Below, one piece after another: positions 45,819 to 54,874 of a stretch of DNA of 64,000 bases (position 1 is its first letter; each line of letters opens with the position of its first letter). The stretch is from Pirellulales bacterium. Its GTDB lineage: Bacteria; Planctomycetota; Planctomycetia; Pirellulales; UBA1268. The notes below the pieces were generated by a model. The model made no database searches. It was not told where the DNA came from and saw only the letters and a list, made by a program, of their open reading frames with translations. The stretch lies in contig JAGYJY010000012.1 in the NCBI GenBank assembly GCA_018401745.1, positions 1 through 64,000 on the forward strand. The letters run 5' to 3'. The position numbers and the translations under genes were made by a program.

Positions 45819-46655
45819 TCAGGCGGTGGGGGGCGGTGGAACCGTGTCGATCGTCTTTGGCGGATTGCGGCCGATAAAGGGATGCTGCTCGAGATCAACC
45901 ACCTGGCCGCTCACCGGCCCGCACTCATCAGCCAGCCAGAAAATCGCCGCTGCCGCGATCTCCTCCGGCTGCAGCAGCCTGCCCGCTGGGCAGAACTGCT
46001 TGGGCAGATGACTCGGCCAGTCGTCAGCGAGCCCATGCATCCGCTTGCGGCGGATTTCATTCTCCGTGAGCACCCAGCCCGGATTGATCTGGTTGACCCG
46101 CACCCCATCCTCTCGAAAGAGCGTGTCGCCGAGATTGCGGGTGAGCGTCATCAGCCCACCCTTGGAGATCGAGTAAGGCAGCAGGTTCTCCTCGCCGCAG
46201 TAGGCATTCACGCTGCCGATGTTGAGCACGCAACCGTGGCTCGCTCGCAGGTGCGAAAGGGCCGCCTGGATCAAGAGCAGTGGAGCGAGCGTGTTGACAG
46301 CAAGCGTGCGGTGGAATCGCTCGGCATCGGTCGTGTGGATGTCGCCGGTGGTGATCACCGCAGCATTGTTGACGAGCCCATCAAGACGGCCGAACGTGTC
46401 GATCGCGAGGGACACGAGCCGCCCGGGGCAGCCCTCGTTGGTGAGCTCCTCCACGTGGCCGACCGCCGTGGGGCCCGTTCGCCTGGCCGGGTTCTGGCCT
46501 GCCGTGTTGAGCCTCTCGGTGACCTCTGCAACGAGCTTGGCCTCAAGCCCATGCACCACCACGCGACCTCCTTCGGCCACCACCCGCGCCGCAATCGCGC
46601 AACCGATGCCGGTGGCACTGCCGGTCACGAGCACAACCTTGTCTTGAAGTCGCAT
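45819..46655 (-). CDS. Short-chain dehydrogenase/reductase
   Basis: A 278-residue classical SDR. MRLQDKVVLVTGSATGIGCA carries the TGxxxGxG cofactor motif. LVNNAAV (NNAG variant), INIGSVNAYCG-type VLNIGSVNAYCG (catalytic Ser) and YSISKGGLM (catalytic Tyr and Lys) follow. The C-terminal tail has PAGRLLQPEEIAAAAIFWLAD. ATG 46655 gives the normal family start; the open frame continues upstream only into repeat DNA. It is the first gene of a pair with the TIM-barrel isomerase and begins about 85 bases from the edge of a structured repeat. Confidence 0.92.
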   Translation of the reverse strand: MRLQDKVVLVTGSATGIGCAIAARVVAEGGRVVVHGLEAKLVAEVTERLNTAGQNPARRTGPTAVGHVEELTNEGCPGRLVSLAIDTFGRLDGLVNNAAVITTGDIHTTDAERFHRTLAVNTLAPLLLIQAALSHLRASHGCVLNIGSVNAYCGEENLLPYSISKGGLMTLTRNLGDTLFREDGVRVNQINPGWVLTENEIRRKRMHGLADDWPSHLPKQFCPAGRLLQPEEIAAAAIFWLADECGPVSGQVVDLEQHPFIGRNPPKTIDTVPPPPTA

Positions 46656-46740
46656 GCGAGCACTCCTGGGAACGTGGTTCGTCAACGAGAGAAGCGTCTC
46701 AGCAGGAGGAGGTTTGCTCAAGGCCTTCTTTGGAGGGTCG

Positions 46741-47154
46741 CTCGGGGTGAGCCCGGGGCTGCCCCTCCGGACGCTCGCGTGGCCAGGCCGATCGCCGAGC
46801 GTTCGCTTCGCCATCCGGCTTCGCTCACTCGTGCATTCTCGCTTTCGCCCTCCGGGCTGCGCTCGACTGCAAGGCCGGCTCATTCGGCCCGGGCTCACCC
46901 CTCGCTTACGGTTTTAGGGACGGCCTGTTCGCCGCTTCGCGGCGATCTGCGGCCGGGGGAGGGTGCGGCGTGAGCGGGACGGGTCTTCGGGTGCCGGAGG
47001 CGGATTGAACGGGACGGGTCTTCGGGTGCCGGAGGCACCTCGGCAAAGCCGAGGCCGCTTCGCGGCCCGAGGACCCGTCCCGCTTGCGTGTGTATCCGCT
47101 TTGCGGCCCGAGGACCGGTCCCGTTTCTTCTCTGACAAAGAAGTGGAGGCTCGG
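46741..47154. repeat. Structured dispersed repeat, copy A
   Basis: Three blocks match copy B (53661-54083). Block 1, about 46785-46969, is nearly identical to 53764-53940. Block 2, 47010-47090, matches 53975-54055. Block 3, 47132-47152, matches 54062-54081. Inside are perfect or near-perfect hairpins: TCGCCGC/GCGGCGA (46929-46945) and a 17-base stem, one mismatch, with arms at 47010-47026 and 47066-47082 enclosing a CCTCGGC/GCCGAGG hairpin. A left arm near 46744-46758 is complementary to the right arm at 46882-46901. Block 2's first half is partly duplicated at 46974-47000. Long reading frames here are not coding. This fills the 620-base gap between the SDR and redoxin genes; 47155-47275 holds nothing I recognise. 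Confidence 0.8.
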
Positions 47155-47275
47155 TGGGTCGGCGAACGCTCGAGGAGCGTTTGGGCCTATCCTGGCCCTG
47201 CGACGAGACTTTTGCCGCCCGCTGAGCCGGACCATCCGCGCGCGGTCTTCCTCCCGCCTCCGCGCGGGGTACGGC

Positions 47276-49080
47276 TTATTGGGTGGCGACGCCTGTTTTT
47301 GGGTCGACGGTGAGGGTGAGCTGTTCGTCGTTGTCGGTGAAGAAGATGTAGCCGTTAAACATCTCGTCGTACGACTGCGGGCCGTAACGAACCGTGACGG
47401 CGGGGTCAGGGTTGTAGGGGTTGAAGGTGGAGTTGTCGTAGTGGGCAACGGCGCTGAGGGTGGTGCCCTTGGGAAGCATCACGGTGCCGGGGGTGCATTC
47501 GTAGCCGAGCTGCCAGTCGAAGCTGAAGGTCGGGATCATCAGCAGCGTCTGGCGGGGGGCGTCGGGCGGCTTTGCGGAGAAGGTCATGTCCTTCCCGCGA
47601 AGGTGCATGTGGGTAAACATGCCGAGCAGGTTGGCGTTGTGCTCGAGCGTCGTCTCACTGCGGACCGCATGACCGCCGTCGCCCGGCGGAATCGCAAACC
47701 CTCGGGGATCGAGGAGCACATGGTGGAGCCGTTTCTGGATCTTCCGCTTGGGAAAGCGGAAGCCGACGGAGATGCGGCTCTTCTCCGGCTTGCCGGTGGT
47801 GGTGTAGTGGATCTGCAGGATCAGCCCTGCGAAGGCGGGCACGCGGTAGGCCACGCTCTCGTCAAAGTGGCTCGAGGTCGAGGGGCTGGCCGCCCGGCAC
47901 ATGGCCGGTGATAAACGTCTCTGCGCTGGCGCCTGCGGTCGTCACGTAGGCGAGATTGCAGTGGTGGACGACCTCGGGGTTGTGCGGCTTGATCTCAATC
48001 GCTTCGAGCCAGGTCTCCTGCAGAAAGACATGCGGCAGCAACACATACTGATACGGGATGGAGCCGGTGGCCTGCACCTCCTGCTCGCTGGCCATGGTGA
48101 CCACGAGGTCGGGCGTGCCGATCCGCCACTCAGGGGCCGGCTCTGGCTCGGCGACCGGGTCGGCCGGCGGCGTGCCCTCGGGACGGCCGGCGGCGATCCA
48201 GTGCAAGATGGTCTGCTTCTCCTCCGGACGAGAGCGACGGGTCGTTTTGGAAGTCGCCGTAGGCGGAGTGGGCGCTCCAGGGGGGCATTCGCTCGTCACG
48301 GACCACCTCGCCGATCATCTCAGCGTGTCCCGTGACGTCTTCGTAGGTGAGCAGCTCGAATGGGGCAGCGGTGTCAGGGCGGTGGCAGCTGGTGCACCGC
48401 TCCGCGAGGATCGGGGCGATGTCGTGGTGGTAGGTCGGCACAGGCCCCGTGGACTCGACCGGAGGGGCCGCTGTGATCAGGCAGCCGTCAACGGGCGTGG
48501 TGGTGATGGAGACCGGCTTGCCGGCGAGCAGCTCGTCGATGGCCATGGCCAGGTCGCGGCGGCTGGGGGTTGGCCTCGTGCCACCGAGGCGGTCCTGGTC
48601 GTCGATGCGGCCCCGGTAGACCAGCCGCCACTGGCTGTCAAAAACTGCCGCCTCGGGAGTTCGTTCGATGCCGAGCCGGGTGGCGCAGGCGAGGTCTTCA
48701 TCCTTCACAAATGGAAACGCCGCTTCGTAGTCGATCGCCTGAGCGGCCATGTCCTTGAGGGTGTCGGTCGCCCCGACATTCACCGCCACCAGCTGCACGC
48801 CCCGCTCGCGATACGCCGCATCGAGTGCCACGAGCTTGGGCATCACCCGCTTCACCAGCGGGCAGTCGCTCGTCACAAACACAAGCACCGTTGCCTGGTG
48901 GCTGCCGAGTTCACCCGCTGAGCGGGCGAGCCCGCGGATGTCTTTGAAGCGGAGGTCGGAGACCACGTCGCCGATGAGGGCAACCGTCGTGCCCGTTCCT
49001 GCTGCTGGTGCAGCCGCGGTCTGCCCGGCGGCAAGGCCTGTGAGCAGCAGGCAGAGTATCGCCGGAAGGAGAGGTTTCAT
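47276..49080 (-). CDS. Exported redoxin - cytochrome c - copper monooxygenase-like protein (two frame changes)
   Basis: One gene of about 600 residues. Two extra bases break it: near 48227-48235 (LSS to LSPEEKQTI) and near 47866-47874 (DLEP to FDESVAYRV). The N-terminus is a signal peptide (LLPAILCLLLTGLAAGQTAAA). Residues about 35-185 are a thioredoxin-like redoxin domain with a single Cys (VTSDCPLVKRV), not CxxC. Residues about 215-300 hold a heme-binding CTSCHRP. The C-terminal 280 residues resemble type II copper, ascorbate-dependent monooxygenases, with the copper His clusters VVHHCNLAY and MFTHMHLRGKDM, and GYIFFTD near the end. This domain order is common in planctomycetes; substrate and activity are unknown. 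Confidence 0.82.
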
Positions 49081-49178
49081 GTCGCACGTCCTGTCAGGAT
49101 CTGTCGATCTCACTTCCGCGAGTGTACCCCGCCACGCATCGACTGGTGGCAGCGCGAGCGATGCGGCGATCAACGGGC

Positions 49179-49415
49179 TCAGGATGATACGCGACTGGAG
49201 GTTCGCTGTTTCCGCCACACCTGTCCGCCGATCACCACGCGTTTCACGGCCAGCCGCTTGGAAAGCACGAGCACGTCGGCCCGCCTGCCCACAGTCAGGC
49301 TTCCGACATCCTGATCGATCCCCGCCCGTTGAGCCGGGGTGAGGCTTGCCATCCGGATCACGTCCGGAAGCGATGCAGAGGTGTGTCGCTTCATCTGCCG
49401 AACCATGTGGGCCAT
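49179..49415 (-). pseudogene. C-terminal fragment of a NagA-type deacetylase
   Basis: The minus-strand frame reads HMVRQMKRHTSASLPDVIRM, then ASLTPAQRAGIDQDVG, SLTVGRRADVLVLSKRLAV and KRVVIGGQVWRK. This is the usual C-terminal end of N-acetylglucosamine-6-phosphate deacetylases, where the chain returns to the beta-sandwich. Nothing upstream (toward 49526) continues the similarity, and a DUF1559 gene begins there on the same strand. It lacks every catalytic residue, so it is a stranded fragment. It lies just upstream of the redoxin gene's start. Confidence 0.7.
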
Positions 49416-49522
49416 GCCCACGACGCTGCTGGCGGGCTGCCGTGTGGCCGCTGCTTGGTTGATGGCATGCGGGCGTCCTGCCTGGGAGAGCACGTCGTGA
49501 GCAGGGCTGAGCCCCGCTGCCA

Positions 49523-50533
49523 TCACGGGATCGCTGCCGGCTCACCGCCAGAGCGGGTTGAAAGCCCTTGCCAGATCACAGGGTCGATGTCGTCGCTGAG
49601 GAAATGCACCGAGCCGTCGGCGGCAGCGGCGTTGACGCCACCAGGATGCCGGCTTCGCGCCGTTCGCCAGCCGTAGCCGGCATACATCCGGGAGAGATCG
49701 GTTGTGCTCATCAAGGCCGCCAGGCAGTCGAAGGCCTCGGCGTTTGGGGGCCGGGCATGGTTGTAGAGCGTGGTGCGATACTCGCCGTTGACCCAGGAGA
49801 ACCCACGCAGGTCGGTGAAGTTGTAGTAGAAGGGGCGGCTGCAGGCGGCCTCGGTCAGGGGCGCCACAAACACAAACCCGTAGCCGGTGTCGGCATCAAG
49901 ACCGTCGCGTGTGCGGGTGGCCACGGGGCCGGCTCCGAGGATGCTCTCGGAAAACATCAGGGTTTTGGAGAGGCCGTCGCGGAGTGCGGCGGGGGTTGTT
50001 CGCGAGTTGATGCCGTAGATGCCGTCGACCTCGAAGGGCGTACCGCCGGCGGTTCCGCTGCCCGTGCAGCCGGCGTAGTTGGTCGGGCCAAAGGTCTCCG
50101 AGACCCGCGTCTGCGTGTCGCTCGGGCAGAGAAACAGCGGCACCTGAAGCTTGACGATCGGCTTGTTCTGCGGAGCGATCGAGTCGGGGGTGAGGCCCGT
50201 GTAGAGCGGCACCGTGAGGTCGAGGCTGCGGAGCAGGGCCTCCTCTTCGTAGTAGGGGGAGAGGTGCGCAAGCACCGACCAGCGAAAGAACTGATGCGGA
50301 AAATCGGGCCGCTCATCCCACTGCCGGCTCTCCGAACCGATCGGATAGCGGCCCCGGGCCGACTCGTGATTGGCTGCCGCCAGCACGATCTGCCGCAGGT
50401 TGTTGGTGCAGCTCATCCGCCGGCCTGCCTCCCGCGCCGACTGCACCGCCGGCAGCAGAAGCCCGATCAGCGTGCCGATGATCGCCACGACGACGAGCAG
50501 CTCAACAAGGGTGAAGCCGCGGAGGCGTGTCAT
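49523..50533 (-). CDS. DUF1559 prepilin-like protein
   Basis: A 336-residue protein with a class III prepilin-type N-terminus: [22 protein letters not shown], with cleavage after Gly, Phe at +1 and Glu at +5. Then [23 protein letters not shown] follows, the planctomycete DUF1559 pattern. Near the C-terminus lies the H-X9-DG motif ([14 protein letters not shown]). These proteins are very abundant in planctomycetes and are presumed pseudopilins of an unusual secretion or surface system. Its start overlaps the stop of the PEP-CTERM gene (ATGA at 50530-50533), so the two are co-translated. Confidence 0.93.
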   Translation of the reverse strand: MTRLRGFTLVELLVVVAIIGTLIGLLLPAVQSAREAGRRMSCTNNLRQIVLAAANHESARGRYPIGSESRQWDERPDFPHQFFRWSVLAHLSPYYEEEALLRSLDLTVPLYTGLTPDSIAPQNKPIVKLQVPLFLCPSDTQTRVSETFGPTNYAGCTGSGTAGGTPFEVDGIYGINSRTTPAALRDGLSKTLMFSESILGAGPVATRTRDGLDADTGYGFVFVAPLTEAACSRPFYYNFTDLRGFSWVNGEYRTTLYNHARPPNAEAFDCLAALMSTTDLSRMYAGYGWRTARSRHPGGVNAAAADGSVHFLSDDIDPVIWQGLSTRSGGEPAAIP

Positions 50534-51552
50534 GCCCGTGCCCCTTCAACGCGTCGCCGCTGCCGCAGCCAGAGGCCGCCAGCAACAATGCCGATGGCGG
50601 CCAGCCCCAGCGTGCCCGGCTCTGGCACGGCGGTGGCCGTGGCAATGCCACCGACCTGCCCAAGGCCGGAGGCGAAGGTGCTCAGCAGCGTGCCGTCGGT
50701 GCCGAACTGGTAGATGTTGCCATTGCCTGAGGGGCTGCCCGCGAGCAGGCTCCCGTCGGAAAGCAAAGCAAGGGGGCCGACTTCAAACGGAGTCCCGGTC
50801 GTTGCAAAGGCGGTCGTGATGTCGGTAGTCAGGTCGGTCTGCAGGATCGTGCCGCTCATGATGCTCGCGGTGTAGAGCGTGTTGCCGCTGATCGCGAGAC
50901 CCGTGGGGCCAGCCAGGCCCGAGGCACCATCGGCGATCACCTCTCCGACGTAGGTGCCCGCTGCATCAAACCGTTTGACCGGGCCGCTGGCGATCTGCGT
51001 GCCGAAGTTGTAGGTCTGGTCGCTGACGTAGAGCTGGCCGTCGGAGGCCAGGGCCAGGCCCGGGCTGCTCGCCAGGCTGCCGCCAGTGGTGTAATCGCTG
51101 ACGGCGGGTGTGCCGCTGATCACGTTGGTCATTTTCACGATCGGCCCGGTGTTGCCGAAGAACGGGTTGCGGCCGATCAGCAGGCTGTTGCCCTGAAAGA
51201 CCAGGCTGCCGGGAAACACCTCGAAGCTGGCAAAGGGATAGACCGTCGAAAGCGTGAGCGTGGCGGGCTCGAACTTGGAAATACGGGGGGCAAACGTCGA
51301 GGCGTCGCCGTTTTCACCGATGTAGAGATTGCCATCGGGGCCCATCGCCATCGAGCCAGGCGACACCAGGGATCCGCTTGGCAGGAGCGTGGTTTTTGTG
51401 TTGGTGGGGTCGGCTGAGTCGTAGCTGATCAGTTCGCCTGTGCTGAAACTCACAGCGTAGGTCGTTTCCGCAACGGCGATCCGAGAAAGCAGTGCCAGAG
51501 CGAACATGACGACGGCAGCGAAAGCGGCAGACGTGCGAAAAACAGAGCGCAT
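50530..51552 (-). CDS. Exported beta-propeller protein with PEP-CTERM anchor
   Basis: A 340-residue protein starting at ATG 51552 with a signal peptide ([19 protein letters not shown]). The body is made of NHL/SMP-30-like propeller repeats ([51 protein letters not shown]). The C-terminus is a textbook PEP-CTERM signal: [22 protein letters not shown] then RRRV. It should be exported and processed by an exosortase. Coupling to a downstream DUF1559 prepilin-like gene is a common planctomycete arrangement. Confidence 0.9.
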   Translation of the reverse strand: MRSVFRTSAAFAAVVMFALALLSRIAVAETTYAVSFSTGELISYDSADPTNTKTTLLPSGSLVSPGSMAMGPDGNLYIGENGDASTFAPRISKFEPATLTLSTVYPFASFEVFPGSLVFQGNSLLIGRNPFFGNTGPIVKMTNVISGTPAVSDYTTGGSLASSPGLALASDGQLYVSDQTYNFGTQIASGPVKRFDAAGTYVGEVIADGASGLAGPTGLAISGNTLYTASIMSGTILQTDLTTDITTAFATTGTPFEVGPLALLSDGSLLAGSPSGNGNIYQFGTDGTLLSTFASGLGQVGGIATATAVPEPGTLGLAAIGIVAGGLWLRQRRRVEGARA

Positions 51553-51881
51553 GGTGCGGTGCTCCAAACGGTGATGGTGAGAGCGTGGGCGCATGAACGC
51601 GCAGCCGAAGGCAGAAACGGAGATCCAGCGAGTCAACGCGACGGAGAAAACCGCACGAGCGGCTGCACGCAGAGGTGCGGCCCAGCGGAAAAAACCCGAG
51701 TGCAGGTGAACGCTGTCACCCGCACGTCAAAGGTCCGTCGATAGAAAGCCGAGTCCGAAGAAAGACAGCGGCTACGCGTTCACGAGCGTTTCCAGAAACA
51801 ACGCGGACAGGCCGAGAAACCCAACGGTTTTTCTCAACACCGGGATTGTAGCCCCAACGTCTTGAGTGAGCAACCGGCCGC
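51553..51881. other. Intergenic region without recognisable genes
   Basis: This 329-base stretch separates the PEP-CTERM gene from the alcohol dehydrogenase gene, both on the minus strand. It is somewhat lower in GC than the flanking genes. Short open frames here have no recognisable features. It should hold the promoter of the PEP-CTERM/DUF1559 pair and the end of the dehydrogenase transcript, but I see no convincing promoter or terminator. Confidence 0.6.
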
Positions 51882-52913
51882 CTAGGCGGAAAGCCCAGGT
51901 GCGAGCACGCTCTTGACCACATCGCCGGCGTGCATCCTTGCAAAGGCCTCGTGCCACTCGTGGATCGGCCAGATGCCACCGATGATCGGCTGCACGTCGA
52001 GGGCACCCGAGGCCAGCAGCGCGATCACCCGCTCCCAGATCGGCCAGTTGTGGCTGAAACTCCCCTGGAGCGTGACATTCTTCTGCACCAGCGGGTCGAG
52101 CGAGAAGCCGAGCGGCTGCGGGCCCCAGCCCACCTTGCTGATCCAGCCGGCTGGCCGCACGAGGTCGAGGGCAATCTTGAGCGTGCCGCTCGCGCCGGCG
52201 GCATCGATCACCCCGTCGCAGCCGAGGCCGTCGCGGCCGCGGGCCCAGTCGCTCGCATCGCCAATGATCGCCTCGCAGCCATACTGCTTGGCCACCTCAA
52301 GCCGACCGGCATCGGCAGGCAGGCCCACGACGGCGACCTCCGCACCGCAGAGGCGTGCCATGGCGGCGGAGAGAATGCCGATCGTGCCCGGGCCGAGCAC
52401 GACCACCCGATCCCCCGGCTCAATGCGGGCATTTTTCACCACCGCCGAGTAGGCCACGCAGCAGGGCTCGGTCAGGCAGGCCCGCTCAAAGGGAAGGTCG
52501 TCGGGAATATGGTGGAGAATCCGCGCGGGCACGCGGACAAATCGGGTCATCGCTCCGTTCACGCCATACCCGAAGCCTTTGCGGGAGGGGTCGAGGTTGT
52601 AGAGCCCGCGGCGGGTCATCGGGCTGTCGGGGTCGATGACGGCGGCCGTTTCGCTGACCACGCGTTCGCCCTGCTTCCAGGCCGTCACGTTGCTCCCCAC
52701 CTCGGCAATCATCCCACCAAACTCATGGCCGAGCACCACCGGATAGTTGACCGGCCAGGAATGATCGGCGGTCCACTGATGCAGGTCGCTGCCGCAGACG
52801 CCAACGTTGGCCACGTCCAGAAGCACATCGTCTGGGCCGATCTCCGGCGTGGGAATCTCGCGAACCTCGACCGAGCCCTTCTCGGGGGCAAAGTTGACGA
52901 CCGCTGCGTTCAT
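51882..52913 (-). CDS. Zinc-type medium-chain alcohol/polyol dehydrogenase lacking the structural zinc site
   Basis: A 343-residue MDR dehydrogenase of the threonine/sorbitol dehydrogenase group. The catalytic zinc ligands are present: VGVCGSDLHQW (Cys), VVLGHEFGGMI (His, Glu). The NAD-binding fold has VLGPGTIGILSAAMA. The lobe that normally carries four Cys for a structural zinc (after GERVV) here reads AAVIDPDSPMTRRGLYNLD, with no Cys. So the structural zinc is absent, as in sorbitol dehydrogenases. It starts nine bases after the stop of the HPS-like gene and belongs to its operon. A sugar or polyol is the likely substrate. Confidence 0.9.
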   Translation of the reverse strand: MNAAVVNFAPEKGSVEVREIPTPEIGPDDVLLDVANVGVCGSDLHQWTADHSWPVNYPVVLGHEFGGMIAEVGSNVTAWKQGERVVSETAAVIDPDSPMTRRGLYNLDPSRKGFGYGVNGAMTRFVRVPARILHHIPDDLPFERACLTEPCCVAYSAVVKNARIEPGDRVVVLGPGTIGILSAAMARLCGAEVAVVGLPADAGRLEVAKQYGCEAIIGDASDWARGRDGLGCDGVIDAAGASGTLKIALDLVRPAGWISKVGWGPQPLGFSLDPLVQKNVTLQGSFSHNWPIWERVIALLASGALDVQPIIGGIWPIHEWHEAFARMHAGDVVKSVLAPGLSA

Positions 52914-52922
52914 GGTCTGTTC

Positions 52923-53639
52923 CTAGCTGTTTTCGTTGGTGCCCTGCTCATGCACCGCCTTACAGATCATCCGCAGCGAGTCTTCCAGGTTGCCGTCGGC
53001 GGTTTGAAAGGCATCGGCATCGATCGTGAGCGGCGCCCCGAGCACGACAAGCGGTGCACCGTAGCTCGGGCAGGCGATCGCCTGTTCCAGCGACAGGCCG
53101 CCGACAGCCTGCACCGGCACGTTGACCGCCGCCACCACGTCTCGCAGCTGATCGAGGGGGCTCGGCATGCGGTTGCCAGCCGCGGCAATCCCCCGCCGCT
53201 CGTCGTAGCCGATATGGTGGATCACATACTCGCAGCCGAGGTCTTCAAGCCACTTCGCCCCCGCAACCATGTCGGGGCAGGCAAGGTTGTCGCCCATCAC
53301 CTTGCAGCCGAAGTCGCGGCCGGCGTTGACGACACAGCGGATCGTTTCTTCGTGGGCTCGGGCCATCACCACCACGTGCGTGGCCCCGGCCTTGGCCATC
53401 ATCTCCGCTTCGAGATAGCCGCCGTCCATCGTCTTAAGGTCAGCGACGATCGGCACGTCGGGGAAGGCCTCGCGAAGCGTCCGCACGCTGCGAAGGCCCT
53501 CGGCGAGGATCAGCGGAGTGCCGGCCTCAAGCCAGTCGACGCCCGCTCGCAGCGCCAGGGCGGCGGTTTCCAACGCCTCGTCGAGGTCGGTGAGGTCGAG
53601 GGAGATCTGGACGGTCGGGGGGTGGGGCTGTGTGTTCAT
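52923..53639 (-). CDS. 3-hexulose-6-phosphate synthase / keto-gulonate-6-phosphate decarboxylase-like protein
   Basis: A 238-residue TIM barrel of the orotidine-monophosphate decarboxylase superfamily. QISLDLTDLDEALETA at the N-terminus, GVDWLEAGTPLI, and the key VADLKTMDGGYLEAEM (the DxKxxD signature) match the HPS/KGPDC group. These are Mg-dependent aldolases or decarboxylases acting on hexulose or gulonate 6-phosphates. The C-terminal phosphate-binding loop is QAVGGLSLEQA and VLGAPL. ATG 53639 precedes the first strand; longer frames extend only into repeat DNA. The gene is first in the operon with the dehydrogenase. Which of the two activities it has cannot be told from sequence alone. 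Confidence 0.85.
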   Translation of the reverse strand: MNTQPHPPTVQISLDLTDLDEALETAALALRAGVDWLEAGTPLILAEGLRSVRTLREAFPDVPIVADLKTMDGGYLEAEMMAKAGATHVVVMARAHEETIRCVVNAGRDFGCKVMGDNLACPDMVAGAKWLEDLGCEYVIHHIGYDERRGIAAAGNRMPSPLDQLRDVVAAVNVPVQAVGGLSLEQAIACPSYGAPLVVLGAPLTIDADAFQTADGNLEDSLRMICKAVHEQGTNENS

Positions 53640-53660
53640 GGGGGCGAGTGTATCGCGGTG

Positions 53661-53785
53661 GGGCGCTCGGGGTGAGCCCGGGCCGATTCGCCGAGCGTTC
53701 GGGGTCGCTCGGGGTGAGCCCGGGCCGATTCGCCGAGCGTTCGGGGTCGCTCGGGGTGAGCCCAGGCCGATTCGCCGAGCGTTCG
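53661..53785. repeat. Three tandem copies of a 42-bp unit
   Basis: Units at 53661-53701 (one base short), 53702-53743 and 53744-53785 are almost identical. Each contains GGGGTGAGCCCGGGCCGATT, of which the last copy has one change (A for G). The unit begins 22 bases upstream of the HPS-like start codon. Each unit is complementary to the single arm at 53863-53882, so three alternative long stems can form. This is the left part of repeat copy B. Confidence 0.85.
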
Positions 53786-54083
53786 CTTCGCCATCCTGGC
53801 TTCGCTCACTCGTGCATTCTCGCTTTCGCCCTCCGGGCTGCGCTCGACTGCAAGGCCGGCTCATTCGGCCCGGGCTCACCCCTCGCTTACGGTTTTAGGG
53901 ACGGCCTGTTCGCCGCTTCGCGGCGATCTGCGGCCGGGGGTGGCGGCGGGACGCGGTGCGGTGGGTGGATTGAGCGGGACGGGTCTTCGGGTGCCGGAGG
54001 CACCTCGGCACAGCCGAGGCCGCTTTGCGGCCCGAGGACCCGTCCCGCTTGCGTCCCGTCACTGACAAAGAAGTGGAGGCTTG
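53661..54083. repeat. Structured dispersed repeat, copy B
   Basis: Copy of 46741-47154 in the same orientation, with three matching blocks (53764-53940, 53975-54055, 54062-54081). Its left end is expanded into the 42-bp triplicate. Hairpins are conserved between copies: TCGCCGC/GCGGCGA at 53910-53926, and the 17-base stem with arms at 53975-53991 and 54031-54047. The inner loop differs slightly but keeps a CCTCGGC/GCCGAGG stem. It lies between two divergent genes, the HPS-like gene (minus) and the cyclase (plus), 62 bases before the latter's start. Confidence 0.8.
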
Positions 54084-54145
54084 GCGTGGCTGTAAGTCGT
54101 GCGTCCCGCGGGTAGGCTGGCGGCGACTTTCGGGGAGAAACATCT

Positions 54146-54793
54146 ATGTCGCGCTTCATTGATTTGAGCCATCCGCTGGTGGATGGCCTGCCCAACTTTC
54201 CTGACGACCCGCAGCTTTCGGTGAAGGTGCACTGCACGGTTGGCGAGCGGGGTTACAACCTCTCGCAGCTCTCGATGGGCAGCCATCAGGGCACGCACCT
54301 CGACGCCCCGTTCCACTTCTATGACGACGGCAAGACGATCGAGCAGATCGCGCTGGAGCGTTTCTGTGGGCCGGCCTGCCTGGTGGACCTGGCTCCCGGC
54401 GGGGCCCTGGCGCCGTCGACGCCGCTGACGGTGGAGATGTTTGAGCCGCACGCTGCCCGCTTCACGCCCGGTGCTCGGGTGATCTACCGCACCGGCTGGA
54501 GCCAGGCCTTCGGCACGGAAACCTTCTTTCAGGAGTTTCCCACGCTCACGCTCGAAGCTGCCCGCTGGATGGCGGATCGCAGGATCGGCATGATCGGGAT
54601 GGATACGCCCACGCCGAGCACGGACTGGCTGGAGTGTCATCACATCCTGCTGGCGAAGGATGTGGAGATCGTGATCGTCGAAGGACTCACCAACCTCGAT
54701 CAGCTGCCGGACGAGTTTCGCTTCATCGGGTTTCCGCTGAAGATCGTCGGTCGTGACGGCTCGCCGATCCGCGCGGTGGCCGAAATCGACTGA
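54146..54793 (+). CDS. Cyclase/kynurenine formamidase-family hydrolase
   Basis: A 215-residue metal-dependent hydrolase of the cyclase (PF04199) family. FIDLSHPLVDGLPNFPDDP at the N-terminus and the signature MGSHQGTHLDAPFHFYDDG (HxGTHxDxPxH) carry the zinc ligands. GMDTPTPSTDWLECHHILL and VEGLTNLDQLP follow. Family members include N-formylkynurenine formamidase, isatin hydrolase and polyketide cyclases. There is no kynurenine pathway gene nearby, so the substrate is open. GGGGAGA before the ATG is a good ribosome site. Starts 62 bases after repeat copy B. Confidence 0.9.
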   Translation: MSRFIDLSHPLVDGLPNFPDDPQLSVKVHCTVGERGYNLSQLSMGSHQGTHLDAPFHFYDDGKTIEQIALERFCGPACLVDLAPGGALAPSTPLTVEMFEPHAARFTPGARVIYRTGWSQAFGTETFFQEFPTLTLEAARWMADRRIGMIGMDTPTPSTDWLECHHILLAKDVEIVIVEGLTNLDQLPDEFRFIGFPLKIVGRDGSPIRAVAEID

Positions 54794-54874
54794 CCGAGCT
54801 CGTGGCGGTTGCGTGCCCGTGTGATCGTTCGTCGTTCTCTGACATTGTTTCTGTTCTCGTTGGAAAGCTTTTCG

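Noticed and set aside
46660..46898. Upstream extension of the SDR gene and matching frame before the HPS-like gene (53640-53879)
   Set aside because: The extensions read through the same repeated DNA in both places. A shared N-terminus in unrelated enzymes is better explained by the repeat than by coding.
47084..47911. 275-codon plus-strand frame
   Set aside because: It begins in repeat copy A and then runs antisense to the copper monooxygenase-like domain, whose His motifs are conserved.
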